Notes: a model not told the origin generated them from the sequence alone. Positions 27,969-37,020 are shown, numbered from the stretch's first letter. The stretch: DNA of 64,000 nt from Verrucomicrobiia bacterium (GCA_011525685.1 WYBW01000062.1:62001-126000); one strand, 5' to 3'. Translations and numbers: made by a program.

Positions 27969-28535
27969 TTACTTGCTCCCGGGTTTCACCGCGGGAATTG
28001 CTGCAAGGTCAGGTGGCAGTTTGGCGGGTTCATAGGCCTCGACTTGCAGAGAAATCAAGCTGACCAACGGCACGCCAAAACCAACGGCGCCGTTCGAGCG
28101 ATCCACCAAGATCGCCACGCCCACCACTTCGCCTCGGTTGGCTCGGACGATGTCAATGGTTTCCTGGACGCGCCCGCCCTTGGTTACGACGTCTTCAACC
28201 ACAAGGATTCTCTCCCCGGGCGCAATCTTGAAGCCCCGTCGCAGCACGAGTTTGCCTTCCTCTTTCTCAGAAAAAATGAAGCGCACCCCCAGTTGACGGG
28301 CGACTTCCTGGCCGATGACCAAACCACCCATGGCTGGAGCAATGACGGTGGCGGCGCCCAACGACCGGACTTTTCGGGCCAGTTCACCGCCGAGCTTCTC
28401 GACAATGGGCATTTGTTGCAGCGCCAGCGCACATTGAAAGAACTGCCGGCTGTGCAAACCGCTCCGCAAAATGAAGTGCCCCTCCAACAACGCGCCGCTG
28501 TCGCGGAACACCTGCAACACTTCGTCTTGAGTCAT
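27969..28535 (-). CDS. pyrE: Orotate phosphoribosyltransferase
   Basis: A 188-residue enzyme that joins orotate and PRPP to give OMP in pyrimidine synthesis. The PRPP-binding signature is LVVEDVVTKGGR at residues 111-122. The substrate region FILRSGLHSRQFFQCA and the dimer-loop region APAMGGLVIGQEVAR are present. Start chosen at ATG 28535 (MTQDEVLQVF). It lies between the isoaspartyl methyltransferase gene and dnaK on the same strand. Confidence 0.95.
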   Translation of the reverse strand: MTQDEVLQVFRDSGALLEGHFILRSGLHSRQFFQCALALQQMPIVEKLGGELARKVRSLGAATVIAPAMGGLVIGQEVARQLGVRFIFSEKEEGKLVLRRGFKIAPGERILVVEDVVTKGGRVQETIDIVRANRGEVVGVAILVDRSNGAVGFGVPLVSLISLQVEAYEPAKLPPDLAAIPAVKPGSK

Positions 28536-28592
28536 GCCGAAGATGTTATTCGGGGAGGCAAGAGTTCCAAGTTCCAACTTCGACGCGGAACA

Positions 28593-29339
28593 TCACCGCT
28601 TCGAGTCCACGGCCTTGCCGCCGGTCATCGGCACGAACCGCACGGGCAACACGGCACGCCTTTCAACGGCGCCACTCTTCTTGCGAAGCAGGTAAAGCTC
28701 CTGATTACCGGCCGGCCCGACGGGTATGATCATCCGCCCGTCCTCCCGGAGCTGATCCACCAAAGCTTGCGGCACGCGCTCCGGCGCACACGTTACGATG
28801 ATCGCATCGAAAGGCGACGCTTCCGGCCAGCCTTTGTAGCCGTCACCCGCCCGGACAAAAACGTTGGTATAGCCAAGCCGTTTCAAATCGGCCTCCGCCC
28901 GGCGCGCCAGCGGTTCGACAATCTCGATCGTGTAAACCTCACGCACCAATTCCGCCAGCACCGCAGCCTGATAACCCGAGCCGGTGCCGATTTCCAAAAC
29001 CTTGTCGGTGGACTTCGGATCGAGCTTCTCTGTCATGAAGGCGACGATGAAAGGTTGCGAAATCGTCTGGTCAAAGCCGATCGGGAGCGGGTAATCCCCG
29101 TACGCCTGCGCGCGCAACGAGGCGGGGACCAGCTCGTGCCGCGGCACCTTGCGCATGGCGGAGAGCACGCGGGCGTTGGTGATGTCGCGGCCGGGCACGG
29201 TGAGTTGCTGGCTGACCATGCGCTCGCGCGCGGCGGCGTAATCAAACTCCGCGGCCCCGCAGCCGCAAAGCAGGCACAGCCCGAGGACAGCTTGCAGCCA
29301 CCAAAGCCGAACATCCAATTTGGAAGCACTTTCCCGCAC
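28593..29339 (-). CDS. pcm: Secreted protein-L-isoaspartate O-methyltransferase
   Basis: A 248-residue protein. Residues about 12-30 (WWLQAVLGLCLLCGCG) form a signal peptide with a lipobox-like LCGC, so it is probably exported and perhaps a lipoprotein. The rest is a full PCMT: the substrate region PLPIGFDQTISQPFIVAFM, the SAM motif VLEIGTGSGYQAAVLAEL and FDAIIVTCAPERVPQ. It would methylate isoaspartyl residues in aged proteins so that they can be repaired. The start is a GTG at 29339; a later in-frame start cannot be excluded. Confidence 0.9.
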   Translation of the reverse strand: MRESASKLDVRLWWLQAVLGLCLLCGCGAAEFDYAAARERMVSQQLTVPGRDITNARVLSAMRKVPRHELVPASLRAQAYGDYPLPIGFDQTISQPFIVAFMTEKLDPKSTDKVLEIGTGSGYQAAVLAELVREVYTIEIVEPLARRAEADLKRLGYTNVFVRAGDGYKGWPEASPFDAIIVTCAPERVPQALVDQLREDGRMIIPVGPAGNQELYLLRKKSGAVERRAVLPVRFVPMTGGKAVDSKR

Positions 29340-29463
29340 GTGGAGACAATACTCCCGCTGGTTCTGCCTGCCAATGGGAATTCAAATCGCCTCAGCGGCG
29401 TCGTTGGTCCGGCCCGTTTCGTTCAACTCCCCGATCGAACCACGACTCAAGCCGACAGCAAGA

Positions 29464-30534
29464 TCAAGAGCGTGCTCGCCGCACCACGGCCAATCCTTTC
29501 AACAAGTCCACCGCCCGTGCCAGAACTGGATCGCTGATCAGTGGCTTTTCGGGTTCGCGATCGCGCACCGCGGTGAAGGTCTCCAGATTCAGATTGGTGC
29601 CCTCGCGACGCTCGCGCACCAAGTCCGCCTCGCTGATCCGGGGGCGACGGGCGGGCCGGTTGGTTCCCTCGATGCCTGCCAGGCCGCCGGGACCGGGCGC
29701 GACACTGGTTCTCGGGAGCACCGCATAAGCGTCCTCCAAGTGGGCGCGTTCCAATTCGGCGGCCACCGTCACTTCAATGTCGGGTTTCACGCCCTGGGCT
29801 GACATGGGGGAGCCGTCCCCCAATTTCACCGGCACGGTGGCGATGCGCAGCCGTTGACCGTTCTTGAGCGGAAAGTCGCGGGCGACCATCGCCCCGCCGG
29901 CCGTGGTGCCCCCGAGGATCAAGCCCGAGCCGGACTCGCGCAGGATGGCGGCCAGCGCCTCCGCCGCGCCGCTGGTGTCGCGATTGACCAACACCGCCAC
30001 CGGCAAACGAATCGCCTGCGCGTTGGGCTTCGACCGCACCATCCCGTCGCCCCAGTCGAGCAAAGGCCGTTCTCCGGCAATGAACAACTCCGCCGCACCG
30101 GCAGCGGCCGCGAAATCCTCGCCGCCGGCAAAACGCAAATCCAGCACCACCCCCTTGAATCGGTTGGTTCCGCTCAACGATTGGCAGGCTTCCTGGATTT
30201 CGCGTGCCAACCCGTCTGCCACCGCTCCCACGCGCACGTACACCACGTCATCCTCCAGCAACACCGACTTGAGCACCCGCGGACCGGGCGGCTTCGTGGA
30301 GATCGCGCTTTCTCCCGTAATGAGCGTCACCTTCCCGCGGAGCTGCGTCAGCAAGCCTTCAACCGCCGCCCGGTTCAGGTCACCGTCCGTCGCTCCGGCC
30401 AGGTGCGCGCGTAACAGCTCGTAAACTTCGTCGAAATCCGGGGGTGGGTTCGTGGACGCCGCGTGCGTGTTTGCCCCGCCGGCCAATGCCGCCAGCCACA
30501 CCGCCAAAAACCAATGCTGACCAGATCGAATCAT
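29464..30534 (-). CDS. S41 (C-terminal processing peptidase)-like secreted protein, catalytic residues missing
   Basis: A 356-residue secreted protein with a signal peptide (FLAVWLAALAGGANTHA). The peptidase S41 core is recognisable: VVLDLRFAGGEDFAAA, PVAVLVNRDTSGAAEALAAI, GLILGGTTAGGAM and AQGVKPDIEV. Aligned with CtpA enzymes (N-E-G-S-A-S-A-S-E and T-F-G-K-G), the nucleophile Ser falls on Gly in TSGAAE and the general-base Lys falls on Gly in TAGGA. A PDZ domain is also not evident. It is probably an inactive homologue. The C-terminal 90 residues contain a basic, Pro-rich linker. ATG 30534 is preferred over the GTG six bases upstream. Confidence 0.75.
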   Translation of the reverse strand: MIRSGQHWFLAVWLAALAGGANTHAASTNPPPDFDEVYELLRAHLAGATDGDLNRAAVEGLLTQLRGKVTLITGESAISTKPPGPRVLKSVLLEDDVVYVRVGAVADGLAREIQEACQSLSGTNRFKGVVLDLRFAGGEDFAAAAGAAELFIAGERPLLDWGDGMVRSKPNAQAIRLPVAVLVNRDTSGAAEALAAILRESGSGLILGGTTAGGAMVARDFPLKNGQRLRIATVPVKLGDGSPMSAQGVKPDIEVTVAAELERAHLEDAYAVLPRTSVAPGPGGLAGIEGTNRPARRPRISEADLVRERREGTNLNLETFTAVRDREPEKPLISDPVLARAVDLLKGLAVVRRARS

Positions 30535-30877
30535 GCGCACTTAAAATGTGTCACCCTTTCACGGATGTAAAGGGACAAGACCTGGTCGTTCCGCAAACTC
30601 GAGGACCGAGAATTTGCAGAAGACGAGCAGGCTGGCCGGTCGCTGCCCGACATCCAGCGCTGCAAGGCACGTCGGGCTGAATGAGCACCTTTGCCTGTTT
30701 TGCACTTGGGTTTTTTTGATTGGCTTTTTTGTTGACCAACCAGGGTGATTCTTCATTCTTGGGCCACACACCAGCACCTGAAAAGATGCCACTCATGAAG
30801 GCCGCACTGTTTTCCATCATTAACCAGGGCCGGCGTGTAACTGTTTCGCCCCAACAGCCAACTGAACCATCAGAACC
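30535..30877. other. 343-base divergent intergenic region
   Basis: It separates the S41-like gene (minus) from the secreted protein (plus). It contains poly-T stretches near 30710-30730 (GGGTTTTTTTGATTGG) and an imperfect repeat of CGTCGGGCTG and its inverse near 30645-30680, probably a decayed interspersed repeat. Promoters for both genes must lie here, but no clean -35/-10 pair was identified. Confidence 0.45.
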
Positions 30878-33796
30878 ATGAAGACCAAAGAACCAAACCC
30901 CACTCGTGCGTCATTGTTCGCATCCTCCATTCTCTCCCTTTGCCTCGCGGGATTGTCCGTGACCGCGGCGCCACCGGGGCCAGACCCTCAGGTGCCGGCA
31001 GGCGGTGGTCCGCCCGGACCTTTTCCCAATACGCAGGTGTCTGGCGTCAATGTGGTCGCCCGGGGCGGCAGTGCATTTAACGGGAATGTGGAGATCGCCG
31101 CGTTCGAGGGTAATGGGCCGATCCCTTGGACGATCAACCGCTACAATCGCGGGGACTATGCCATGCGACTCTCGCCGGCGAATTCCGCCGCCGCGAACGC
31201 GAACACGTTGAACAAGGGCTTCATTGACTTTCCCGGCGGAAACGACGCCTCGCTGGCGGAGAACCAGTCCTGGCGACCCCATCCCGCGCTCGGGGTGGTC
31301 ATTCCGACGGTGCGACAAAACGGGCCGATTGACTGGGGTGACGGCGCGGGGCCGTTTTATCCGACTGTGGCCATTGGTTCAGGCGGTTCCTCGGGTTTCG
31401 GCTATAGCATGGTGAACGGCACGTTCGGCAACGGGGATTTGGACGTTCAAATCGGATCGGCAGGCAACCCGCCCACCGGCAGCCCGGAAGCCAACTGCGG
31501 TTTCTCTGTGGCGTGGTTTCCCTACGATCAGGGTTGGCTGGCGGGCAACTTCGGCAATCCGGTCGTGGGCGACCCGAATTTCCTGCTGCCGGATGGCACG
31601 GCGATCTGGAACGGTTCGGGCCAACACAGCGCGGGATTGAGTGCGGGGTTGCTGCGTTGGGAGCAATATCCTCCGTTCAGTGGTCTTTATGGCGGGCTGG
31701 CTCAGTTGCGGTTACCGGGCGTGGATGCCGAAGCCGACGGCATGATCTTTGCCACCTCCGCGAATGGCAACAGCGACGTCAATATCGTGGGTGTCGCGCC
31801 CACGAATGATCTCGCCACCGGGAGCTCCGGGTGGATCATCACGATTCGAGAGGACTCGGCGCTCACGGGCGCGGAAGTCGCCAACTCGGGACAATTTCAG
31901 TTTGAGTTCGTTTACATCCCCTACAACGCCCAGAACCTCATCGGCGGCCACATCAATGGCGCCACCGGGGCCAGTCTGCATTCCGCCGGCACGTTTACGC
32001 TGACGCGGACCGGCACCGGCACCTATGAACTGACAGTCCCCGGCAAGGGCGGCACCAACGGCACGTTGCTGCTGCAGGTGGCGGACTTTGAGGAGACGTT
32101 GGATGTGCCCATGGCCAGCCGCGCGTTCCTTTCTTACCAATACAACCCGGCCAACGGCCGGTTTGTCATCCAGGCTCGCAAAGCCACGAGCGAAACCGTC
32201 GCTTCCCTCGTGGACGCGAACTTCTACTTCACCTGGGTGGATTTCGAGAATCCACTCTCGCCACCGGCGGGACCGCGGTTGCGAAACCTGGACGCAGTGG
32301 CGGTCACCGACGTCAACTCGATCAACGCCTCCCAGGCCAGCGTCACCGCCAACACGCACGAACCGGAAGTTCTCGTCACAACGGTGGACGTGTTCAACAC
32401 GGCCGGTTACGCGGACCCCACGGCCAACAACAACCTCGCGCAGCAGGCGCTAATCGGCTATTACTACGATCCCCGCACCCTGACGCGCACCCGCGGACCA
32501 TTTTTCATCATGGGCAACGCCAACGGCGTCATCAACAAGCACGACGCGAAGTATAATCCGATCAGCCGCGAGTATGTCATCGTGGGTCGGGCCGCCGGAG
32601 CCGGCACCTCCGGGGAAGCCGTGTTGATGATCTCCCGCATCAAACCGCACTCGGTCGCGGGCGCCAACGAACCGCTGGTCAACGTCTTTGTTTATTCGGG
32701 GGTGAACGAGGGTTTGGGTTATGACGACGTCTCGGTCGCGGTCAGCTCGCAGAATGGAAATTTCATTGTCGTCGCGGAACGCAATGTGACTGGCGAGGGA
32801 GAAGGCGCCTTTGGCGCGCTGTTCAGCTCCACCGGCGCCGTGCTGACGCCGGCGGCGGGCCGCCTGGATTTGAGGCCGTTCTCCGGCGCCGGCGATGAAG
32901 ACGACCCCGATGTGGTTTACCTGCCGCAACGGGACGTCTTTTTGTATGTTTCAAACACCGACAACGACGGCTTGGTGAACAAGATCGTCGGGTCCATCGT
33001 GCAAACCACGGCGCCGGGCGGCACGCTGCAAGTCAGCGGCCCGGAGCAACTGTTGTCCACCGGCACCGGCACCCAGGGGCATCCGGCTTCAATCGAGAAT
33101 CCTTTCAACGGGGAAATCATCACCGCCTACGATTTTGGGAACGGCACCGCGCGAGGCAACCTGTCCTACTTCAACATCGGGGCCGGACCGTCCTACCCGT
33201 TCACCGAGGCACGACCCGAAATCCCATACCTGACCGGCACCGCGCCCAACCCCTTCCGGCATCAACACCCGAGGTTGGCTGTGGATCAGGACCGCGGCGT
33301 CTTTCTGGTGGCGCATCAGGCTTATCAAAGCAGCGTGGGACTGCCGAACGCCTACGTGTTCAGCGTGCTGGATGGCGAGGGCGCGATGATGCCGAGCCAG
33401 TTGGGCGCGCCGTATTTCCTGGCCGATTCCTACGGCCAGATCCCCACAGGGCCAAACGACCACAACCTCATTTTCGATCCGAACAGCGGCTCGTTTGTGG
33501 CGGTGTTCGTGGCCACCCATCCCCAGGGCGGATTCCCGGTGGCCTATCTGGCCTCGGTGACGGTCACCTCCTCGCACCTGGCGACACAGCCGACGCTGAC
33601 CATCGAGCGCGACGGAACCAATATCATCATTCGCTGGCCGGCTTCGGCCACGGGTTTCGTATTGAAATCCTCGCCGAGTCTCACGTCGCCCAGTTGGACC
33701 GGGCCCGCGGGCGGCACGCCCCAGCCGGACGGCGATTTTCTGAAAGTCACGATTACTTCGCCGACGGGAATCAGCTTCTACCGTTTGGAGAAGTGA
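30878..33796 (+). CDS. Large secreted protein with verrucomicrobial C-terminal module
   Basis: A 972-residue exported protein of unknown function. The signal peptide is ASLFASSILSLCLAGLSVTAA (about residues 12-32), followed by a Pro/Gly-rich linker (PPGPDPQVPAGGGPPG). The middle consists of beta-rich segments rich in Asn, Gly, Thr and Ser. From residue about 480 onward there are repeating blade-like units (DDVSVAVSSQNGNFIVVAER, DPDVVYLPQRDVFLYVSN, HPRLAVDQDRGVFLVAH, NLIFDPNSGSFVAVF), which suggest a beta-propeller. The C-terminal 65 residues (IRWPASATGFVLKSSPSLTS ... FYRLEK) match a module often found at the end of verrucomicrobial exported proteins. Monocistronic by spacing. Confidence 0.65.
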   Translation: MKTKEPNPTRASLFASSILSLCLAGLSVTAAPPGPDPQVPAGGGPPGPFPNTQVSGVNVVARGGSAFNGNVEIAAFEGNGPIPWTINRYNRGDYAMRLSPANSAAANANTLNKGFIDFPGGNDASLAENQSWRPHPALGVVIPTVRQNGPIDWGDGAGPFYPTVAIGSGGSSGFGYSMVNGTFGNGDLDVQIGSAGNPPTGSPEANCGFSVAWFPYDQGWLAGNFGNPVVGDPNFLLPDGTAIWNGSGQHSAGLSAGLLRWEQYPPFSGLYGGLAQLRLPGVDAEADGMIFATSANGNSDVNIVGVAPTNDLATGSSGWIITIREDSALTGAEVANSGQFQFEFVYIPYNAQNLIGGHINGATGASLHSAGTFTLTRTGTGTYELTVPGKGGTNGTLLLQVADFEETLDVPMASRAFLSYQYNPANGRFVIQARKATSETVASLVDANFYFTWVDFENPLSPPAGPRLRNLDAVAVTDVNSINASQASVTANTHEPEVLVTTVDVFNTAGYADPTANNNLAQQALIGYYYDPRTLTRTRGPFFIMGNANGVINKHDAKYNPISREYVIVGRAAGAGTSGEAVLMISRIKPHSVAGANEPLVNVFVYSGVNEGLGYDDVSVAVSSQNGNFIVVAERNVTGEGEGAFGALFSSTGAVLTPAAGRLDLRPFSGAGDEDDPDVVYLPQRDVFLYVSNTDNDGLVNKIVGSIVQTTAPGGTLQVSGPEQLLSTGTGTQGHPASIENPFNGEIITAYDFGNGTARGNLSYFNIGAGPSYPFTEARPEIPYLTGTAPNPFRHQHPRLAVDQDRGVFLVAHQAYQSSVGLPNAYVFSVLDGEGAMMPSQLGAPYFLADSYGQIPTGPNDHNLIFDPNSGSFVAVFVATHPQGGFPVAYLASVTVTSSHLATQPTLTIERDGTNIIIRWPASATGFVLKSSPSLTSPSWTGPAGGTPQPDGDFLKVTITSPTGISFYRLEK

Positions 33797-33881
33797 TTGC
33801 CGGAGCGGCAACTCCTCCTGATTCTCCGGCTGTCGTCGGTTGCGGCGGCCGGAGGATCCGGCCGGGTTGGTGTGTCGCCGC

Positions 33882-33910
33882 TTGAATGGATGTCTGGATC
33901 GTCATATAGT
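33882..33910 (+). promoter_or_regulatory. Sigma-70-type promoter directly before the pseudopilin gene
   Basis: TTGAAT at 33882-33887, a 17-base spacer and TATAGT at 33905-33910. The -10 box ends nine bases before the ATG at 33920, so a start site at normal distance would give a leader of only about three bases. Confidence 0.6.
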
Positions 33911-33919
33911 CGGTAAACC

Positions 33920-34840
33920 ATGAAACGCTCTGAAACCAACAGACGGATCGCCCCCGCGCCACAGCAGAGATCGCGGGTTTCAACTCACTGTGCTGGCTTG
34001 GGGCGACGCTCTTCACCTCGCGCCTTCACCCTCATCGAACTGCTGGTGGTCATCGCCATCATTGCGATTCTTGCGGCGATGCTCCTGCCCGCGCTCTCGA
34101 AGGCCAAGCTCAAGTCCCAGGGCATCCTGTGCATGAACAACACCCGCCAGTTGATGCAGGGAGTGCATCTCTACAGCGGCGACAACCAGGAGTATTTCCC
34201 CATGAACGTCCACGGGAGTGTCGCCCAATCCGGCGCCCCAATCACCGCGGCCGCCACCTCCTATTATCCCTGGATCATGGGCTGGCTCACCTGGGATACC
34301 AGCCCTCACAACACCAACTCCCAATACCTCACCAGCGACAGCTACTCGGTGCTGGCGCGTTACGTGGGCCGCTCGCAGAAAATCTTCAAATGCCCCGCCG
34401 ACAACCGGGTTAGCTCCATGCAGGCCCGGCTGGGCTGGAACGAGCGCGTCCGCAGCGTCTCGATGAACGGCGCCGTCGGCATCGGCAACAAGGCGGCGAC
34501 CGACGGCCTGCTCAATTGCGAAAAGGTCTTTGCCAAAACCACGGATGTCACACGCCCCACGCCGGCCAATCTCTGGGTGTTCGTGGACGAACATCCCGAC
34601 AGCATCAACGACGGCGCCTTCTTTAACGCGCAGCGCAACTACGAATGGATTGATCTGCCCAGCAACCAGCACAACGGCGCCTGCGGCTTCGCGTTTGCCG
34701 ACGGCCATTCGGAGATCCACCGCTGGCGGTCCAGCGTGTTGCGTTACCAGTTGAAATTCATGGACCTGACGCGCCAGCCCGTTTCGTCGCAGGACCCGGA
34801 CTTCCTGTGGACCATCGAGCGGACTTCGTATCCCCGGTGA
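33920..34840 (+). CDS. Type II secretion/pseudopilin-like protein with prepilin N-terminus
   Basis: A 306-residue protein. A 35-residue basic leader is followed by the prepilin peptidase site and hydrophobic helix ([20 protein letters not shown]). The soluble domain begins CMNNTRQLMQGVHLYSGDNQ and ends with the H-x9-DG-type motif FAFADGHSEIHRW, typical of the large planctomycete/verrucomicrobial prepilin-like families. After leader cleavage by PilD it would sit in the inner membrane or a pseudopilus. Organisms of this phylum carry dozens of such genes and their roles are largely unknown. Possibly leaderless; see the promoter entry. Confidence 0.85.
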   Translation: MKRSETNRRIAPAPQQRSRVSTHCAGLGRRSSPRAFTLIELLVVIAIIAILAAMLLPALSKAKLKSQGILCMNNTRQLMQGVHLYSGDNQEYFPMNVHGSVAQSGAPITAAATSYYPWIMGWLTWDTSPHNTNSQYLTSDSYSVLARYVGRSQKIFKCPADNRVSSMQARLGWNERVRSVSMNGAVGIGNKAATDGLLNCEKVFAKTTDVTRPTPANLWVFVDEHPDSINDGAFFNAQRNYEWIDLPSNQHNGACGFAFADGHSEIHRWRSSVLRYQLKFMDLTRQPVSSQDPDFLWTIERTSYPR

Positions 34841-34904
34841 ATTGGGGCCGGCAGCGGGAGGACGTAATCACTCCGTTCCAGCCGTTTCGGATGAGGCGGT
34901 TCGT

Positions 34905-35408
34905 TCAAGGTATGGATGCCATCAGGAACTCAACCGCATTGCGCAGGTCGCGCTGCAGATTCTCCATCTCCTTCGACAAGGGTGCCAGCGCCGCCGCGGG
35001 GGCTTGCTGCGTCAGTTCGTAGCCTTGATCGAGCGCCGCGCCAGCCGCTGGCAACGCGATTGGCCGTGACTCGATCGCCACCGGCGCCGGCCGCGACGCC
35101 CACCAGAGGCCGGCGCAGACCAGCAAAGCCAGCGCGGGCGCCGGCAACCAGCGCCAGATCACGGGGTCGGGTCGCCGCGCTGGTTTGGCTGAAGCCCCGC
35201 GCACCGCGCGCATGACGGCAGCGTGCAAGCCGGGCGGGGCGCATGGTGCCGGTGACACCGACCGCAGCCGGCGTTCCACTCGACCCACTGCCGCCGCAAA
35301 CTGGCGGACCTCCTCCGATTCACCGTGCCCGGCCAACGCGGGCGTCGTTGACGCAGGGGTTGCATCCAGTGCGTTCGAAATTCTGAACTTTGCGATCCAG
35401 GTCTTCAT
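34905..35408 (-). CDS. Probable anti-sigma factor, single TM
   Basis: A 167-residue protein that starts 19 bases after the ECF sigma gene. The N-terminal 85 residues are cytoplasmic and helical (EEVRQFAAAVGRVERRLRSV, PPGLHAAVMRAVRG). One TM follows (WLPAPALALLVCAGLWWAS), then a periplasmic tail with LSKEMENLQRDLRNAVEFLM. There is no HxxxCxxC zinc motif. Assignment as the anti-sigma partner rests on gene order and topology. Confidence 0.6.
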   Translation of the reverse strand: MKTWIAKFRISNALDATPASTTPALAGHGESEEVRQFAAAVGRVERRLRSVSPAPCAPPGLHAAVMRAVRGASAKPARRPDPVIWRWLPAPALALLVCAGLWWASRPAPVAIESRPIALPAAGAALDQGYELTQQAPAAALAPLSKEMENLQRDLRNAVEFLMASIP

Positions 35409-35427
35409 AGTTTCATCGTGTGTTCGC

Positions 35428-36048
35428 TCACTTGCTCGCTTTCTCACCCGCGGCGAGGGCCGGTCGCAACCGGCCCACGGATTTCACGTCATTGTCGCGC
35501 GCGGTCTCCGGCTTCAGTTCGCGCGCCAGGCGGTTGCGCGCCCGGAACAGCAGCACTTTGACGTGGACTTGCGTGCGGCGCAGCACCCGGGCGATCTGCT
35601 CAACGCTCAAGTCCTCGGCATACCGGAGCCAAAGCGTCTGGTACTGCAAGTCCGGCAGGACCTGCCGCGCATGTGCCCAAAGTTCGTCGGCGTCTTCGCG
35701 TTGAATCATGAGCACCGCCGGGTCGTTTGGGTCGGGCAACTCGGGCGTTTCCTCTCCGGAAACGGGCCGCGCGGCCCGATGGCGGTCAATACATTTGCGA
35801 CGGGCGATGGTGAACAGCCAGGTCGCGAACGACCGCCGCGCGTCAAACCGGTTGAGGTGAAGGTACGCGCTGATGAATGTTTCCTGTGTCACCTCCTGGG
35901 CGTCCGCGGAATTGCGGAAGCTGTTGGCCACAAACCGGAAAATCCGTCCTTCATAGCGATGGACCAGTTCCTCAAAATCGGCCAAAGAGCCTGCCTGCGC
36001 CGCGCGGGCAAGCTCTTCGTCCGAAAGCTGCTCTGGTTCAGATCGCAC
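35428..36048 (-). CDS. ECF-family RNA polymerase sigma factor
   Basis: A 206-residue sigma-70 family protein with region 2 (FEELVHRYEGRIFRFVANSF, DAQEVTQETFISAY, RSFATWLFTIARRKCIDRHR) and region 4 (LRYAEDLSVEQIARVLRRTQ, LLFRARNRLAREL). The linker PVSGEETPELPDPNDPAVL is of normal length, and regions 1 and 3 are absent, as in ECF factors. It directs RNA polymerase to a small regulon, probably under control of the membrane protein encoded next. It is 27 bases after the upstream gene, so the three genes probably form one operon. Confidence 0.92.
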   Translation of the reverse strand: MRSEPEQLSDEELARAAQAGSLADFEELVHRYEGRIFRFVANSFRNSADAQEVTQETFISAYLHLNRFDARRSFATWLFTIARRKCIDRHRAARPVSGEETPELPDPNDPAVLMIQREDADELWAHARQVLPDLQYQTLWLRYAEDLSVEQIARVLRRTQVHVKVLLFRARNRLARELKPETARDNDVKSVGRLRPALAAGEKASK

Positions 36049-36075
36049 TTGGGTTGACGTCCCGGTCCGACGGCA

Positions 36076-37020
36076 TCACGGGTTTGCCGCTTTGCGGGCC
36101 GCATCGGCTTTCATCATGTCCACGACCTCGTCGGCCGGCAAAGACAATCGGAGCACCACGCCGGTTCCCACTTGCTCGATGGCCAGCGCCTGCGCCAGCC
36201 GGACCGATTCCGGTTTCTCCGTCTGCAATGCCATCAAGCCCAGCAGACCCTTGCCGATGGATTCGATTTGCCGGGCAATCTCCTCGGAATCCGCCTCAAG
36301 CTTCACCACCGCCTGCGCGCGCCCCTGCGCTTCACCCAGACTCAACCAGAGCATCTTGGACTGTCGCAGCACGGCGGCGTTCGGATCGGAAGCCGGCAAC
36401 TCGATCTTGCGGGCGGCGCCGACGATGAACGGCGACGCCACTCCCGCGCCGAGACCTGCGTAGGGTGCGCTGGCCGACAAGTTGGGCCGGATGCGGTCCA
36501 ACACATCGAGCGCATCCACCACGCGGCTCTCCCGCTGGCCAAAAATGACCCGCCCTTGGTGAATCGCCGCGTAGGTTCGCGGCTGCACCCCATCCTTGGC
36601 GGGCTTCTTCTCGTCCAGCCAGCTATGAATCACATGGTTGCCGCGCATGGTGGACCTGTGTTCCCTGCCGCCTTCCGCCAGCGTCGTCAGGCGGGCCGCG
36701 TCGAAGTCCGCATAGACGATCAACACCCCGTCCTCCGGTTCGTTGGATGCGCCGTAAAGCGTGAACCCGCGCAACGCCGTGCGCAGGTCAAAGTTGAAGA
36801 TGGCCTGGAACGCCGCGAGTTTCTTCTGCGACTCCGGCTTCTCCATCTCGCTCAGGATGTACTTGCCCACAACCGTTTGCCTCAAGCCGTCGCAATCCAG
36901 GTGCAAGACCCACGCCGGATCGCTGACAATGTCCGTGCTTTGCAGCGGCCCGGCCGCCGCGGTGAACCCGGCCAGCATCGCACTGCCGGCCAGCAATGAC
37001 TTCCAAAAGTTGCTTTTCAT
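36076..37020 (-). CDS. Secreted hypothetical protein in the ECF sigma operon
   Basis: A 314-residue protein with a cleavable signal peptide (FWKSLLAGSAMLAGFTAAAG). The mature part is a soluble mixed alpha/beta protein with no motif I recognise (VLHLDCDGLRQTVVGKYILS, VIFGQRESRVVDALDVLDRI, LRLSLPADEVVDMMKADAAR). The last part resembles the general style of DUF3352-like periplasmic proteins, but this is not established. It is the first gene in front of the sigma factor and could be the signal-sensing or target component. Start chosen at ATG 37020. Confidence 0.6.
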   Translation of the reverse strand: MKSNFWKSLLAGSAMLAGFTAAAGPLQSTDIVSDPAWVLHLDCDGLRQTVVGKYILSEMEKPESQKKLAAFQAIFNFDLRTALRGFTLYGASNEPEDGVLIVYADFDAARLTTLAEGGREHRSTMRGNHVIHSWLDEKKPAKDGVQPRTYAAIHQGRVIFGQRESRVVDALDVLDRIRPNLSASAPYAGLGAGVASPFIVGAARKIELPASDPNAAVLRQSKMLWLSLGEAQGRAQAVVKLEADSEEIARQIESIGKGLLGLMALQTEKPESVRLAQALAIEQVGTGVVLRLSLPADEVVDMMKADAARKAANP

